Shown: positions 19,922 through 19,954 of the stretch, piece by piece
How the letters are laid out: each line of letters starts with the position of its first letter
Numbering within the stretch: the first letter of the stretch is position 1
Assembly (NCBI GenBank): GCA_013374505.1
Contig: QENJ01000047.1
Span: forward strand, 1 to 19,954
DNA: 19,954 bases
Origin: Candidatus Methanophagaceae archaeon
GTDB lineage: Archaea; Halobacteriota; Syntropharchaeia; Alkanophagales; Methanospirareceae
Direction of reading: 5' to 3'
Program-made: the position numbers and the translations under genes
The notes under the pieces: model-generated
Seen by the model: only the letters and a program-made list of their open reading frames with translations
The model's database searches: none
Told to the model about the DNA's origin: nothing

Positions 19922-19954
19922 TTACTATCAATGTCTAAAAATATGGACAAAAAG

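Overview
The window looks like a piece of an anaerobic, methanogen-related euryarchaeal genome, possibly an ANME-1/Methanophagales-type lineage. Support comes from archaeal TATA boxes 25-30 nt upstream of starts (one clearly leaderless gene), an archaeosortase, DUF1616, an FmdE-like protein, a COG1361-like surface protein, and many archaeal toxin-antitoxin families. The lineage call is inference from family distribution; there is no rRNA or marker gene.

Region 1 (1-10.7 kb) is a metal-homeostasis block. Minus-strand genes encode a heterodimeric ABC exporter-fold pair with a secreted COG1361-like protein, a ZIP metal transporter, a DUF454 membrane protein, methyltransferase remnants, a UPF0016/GDT1 cation transporter (frameshifted), an MFS transporter with its PadR regulator, a FeoC-like Cys4 regulator, and an FmdE-like protein (frameshifted). 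On the plus strand are flavodoxin and its usual partner DUF2023. Three intergenic regions (about 3.23-3.32, 5.90-5.97 and 9.57-9.74 kb) carry the same unusual regulatory architecture. Each promoter TATA region is bracketed as TTAGG-N16-CCTAA, followed by 15-bp palindromes CCTAA-N5-TTAGG repeated every 29 bp. The divergent region before flavodoxin carries five such palindromes in a nearly mirror-symmetric array. The half-sites resemble those of DtxR/IdeR-type iron repressors, and the genes served (flavodoxin, ABC pair, ZIP, FeoC-like) fit iron or manganese limitation. This looks like an undescribed local regulon.

Region 2 (10.8-13.7 kb) holds an IS630-family element with inverted repeats and a twice-frameshifted transposase, a 5'-truncated dockerin-type protein fragment, and an archaeosortase whose N-terminus is broken at a T homopolymer.

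Region 3 (13.8-19.6 kb) is a decayed accessory island. It contains a truncated transposase, four same-direction 5' fragments of a polysaccharide flippase gene, and at least six toxin-antitoxin modules or remnants (PIN tail, DUF4258/DUF2283, UPF0175/DUF3368, HicB, two AF2212-like antitoxins, a small ORF with a DUF4935-type PIN protein, VapC). It ends with a truncated DUF1616 protein. The last gene is a leaderless winged-helix regulator on the minus strand.

Frameshifts at homopolymers recur across the window, so some 'pseudogenes' may be assembly or sequencing errors. The nonsense codons, internal deletions and chimeric junctions in region 3 cannot be explained that way.
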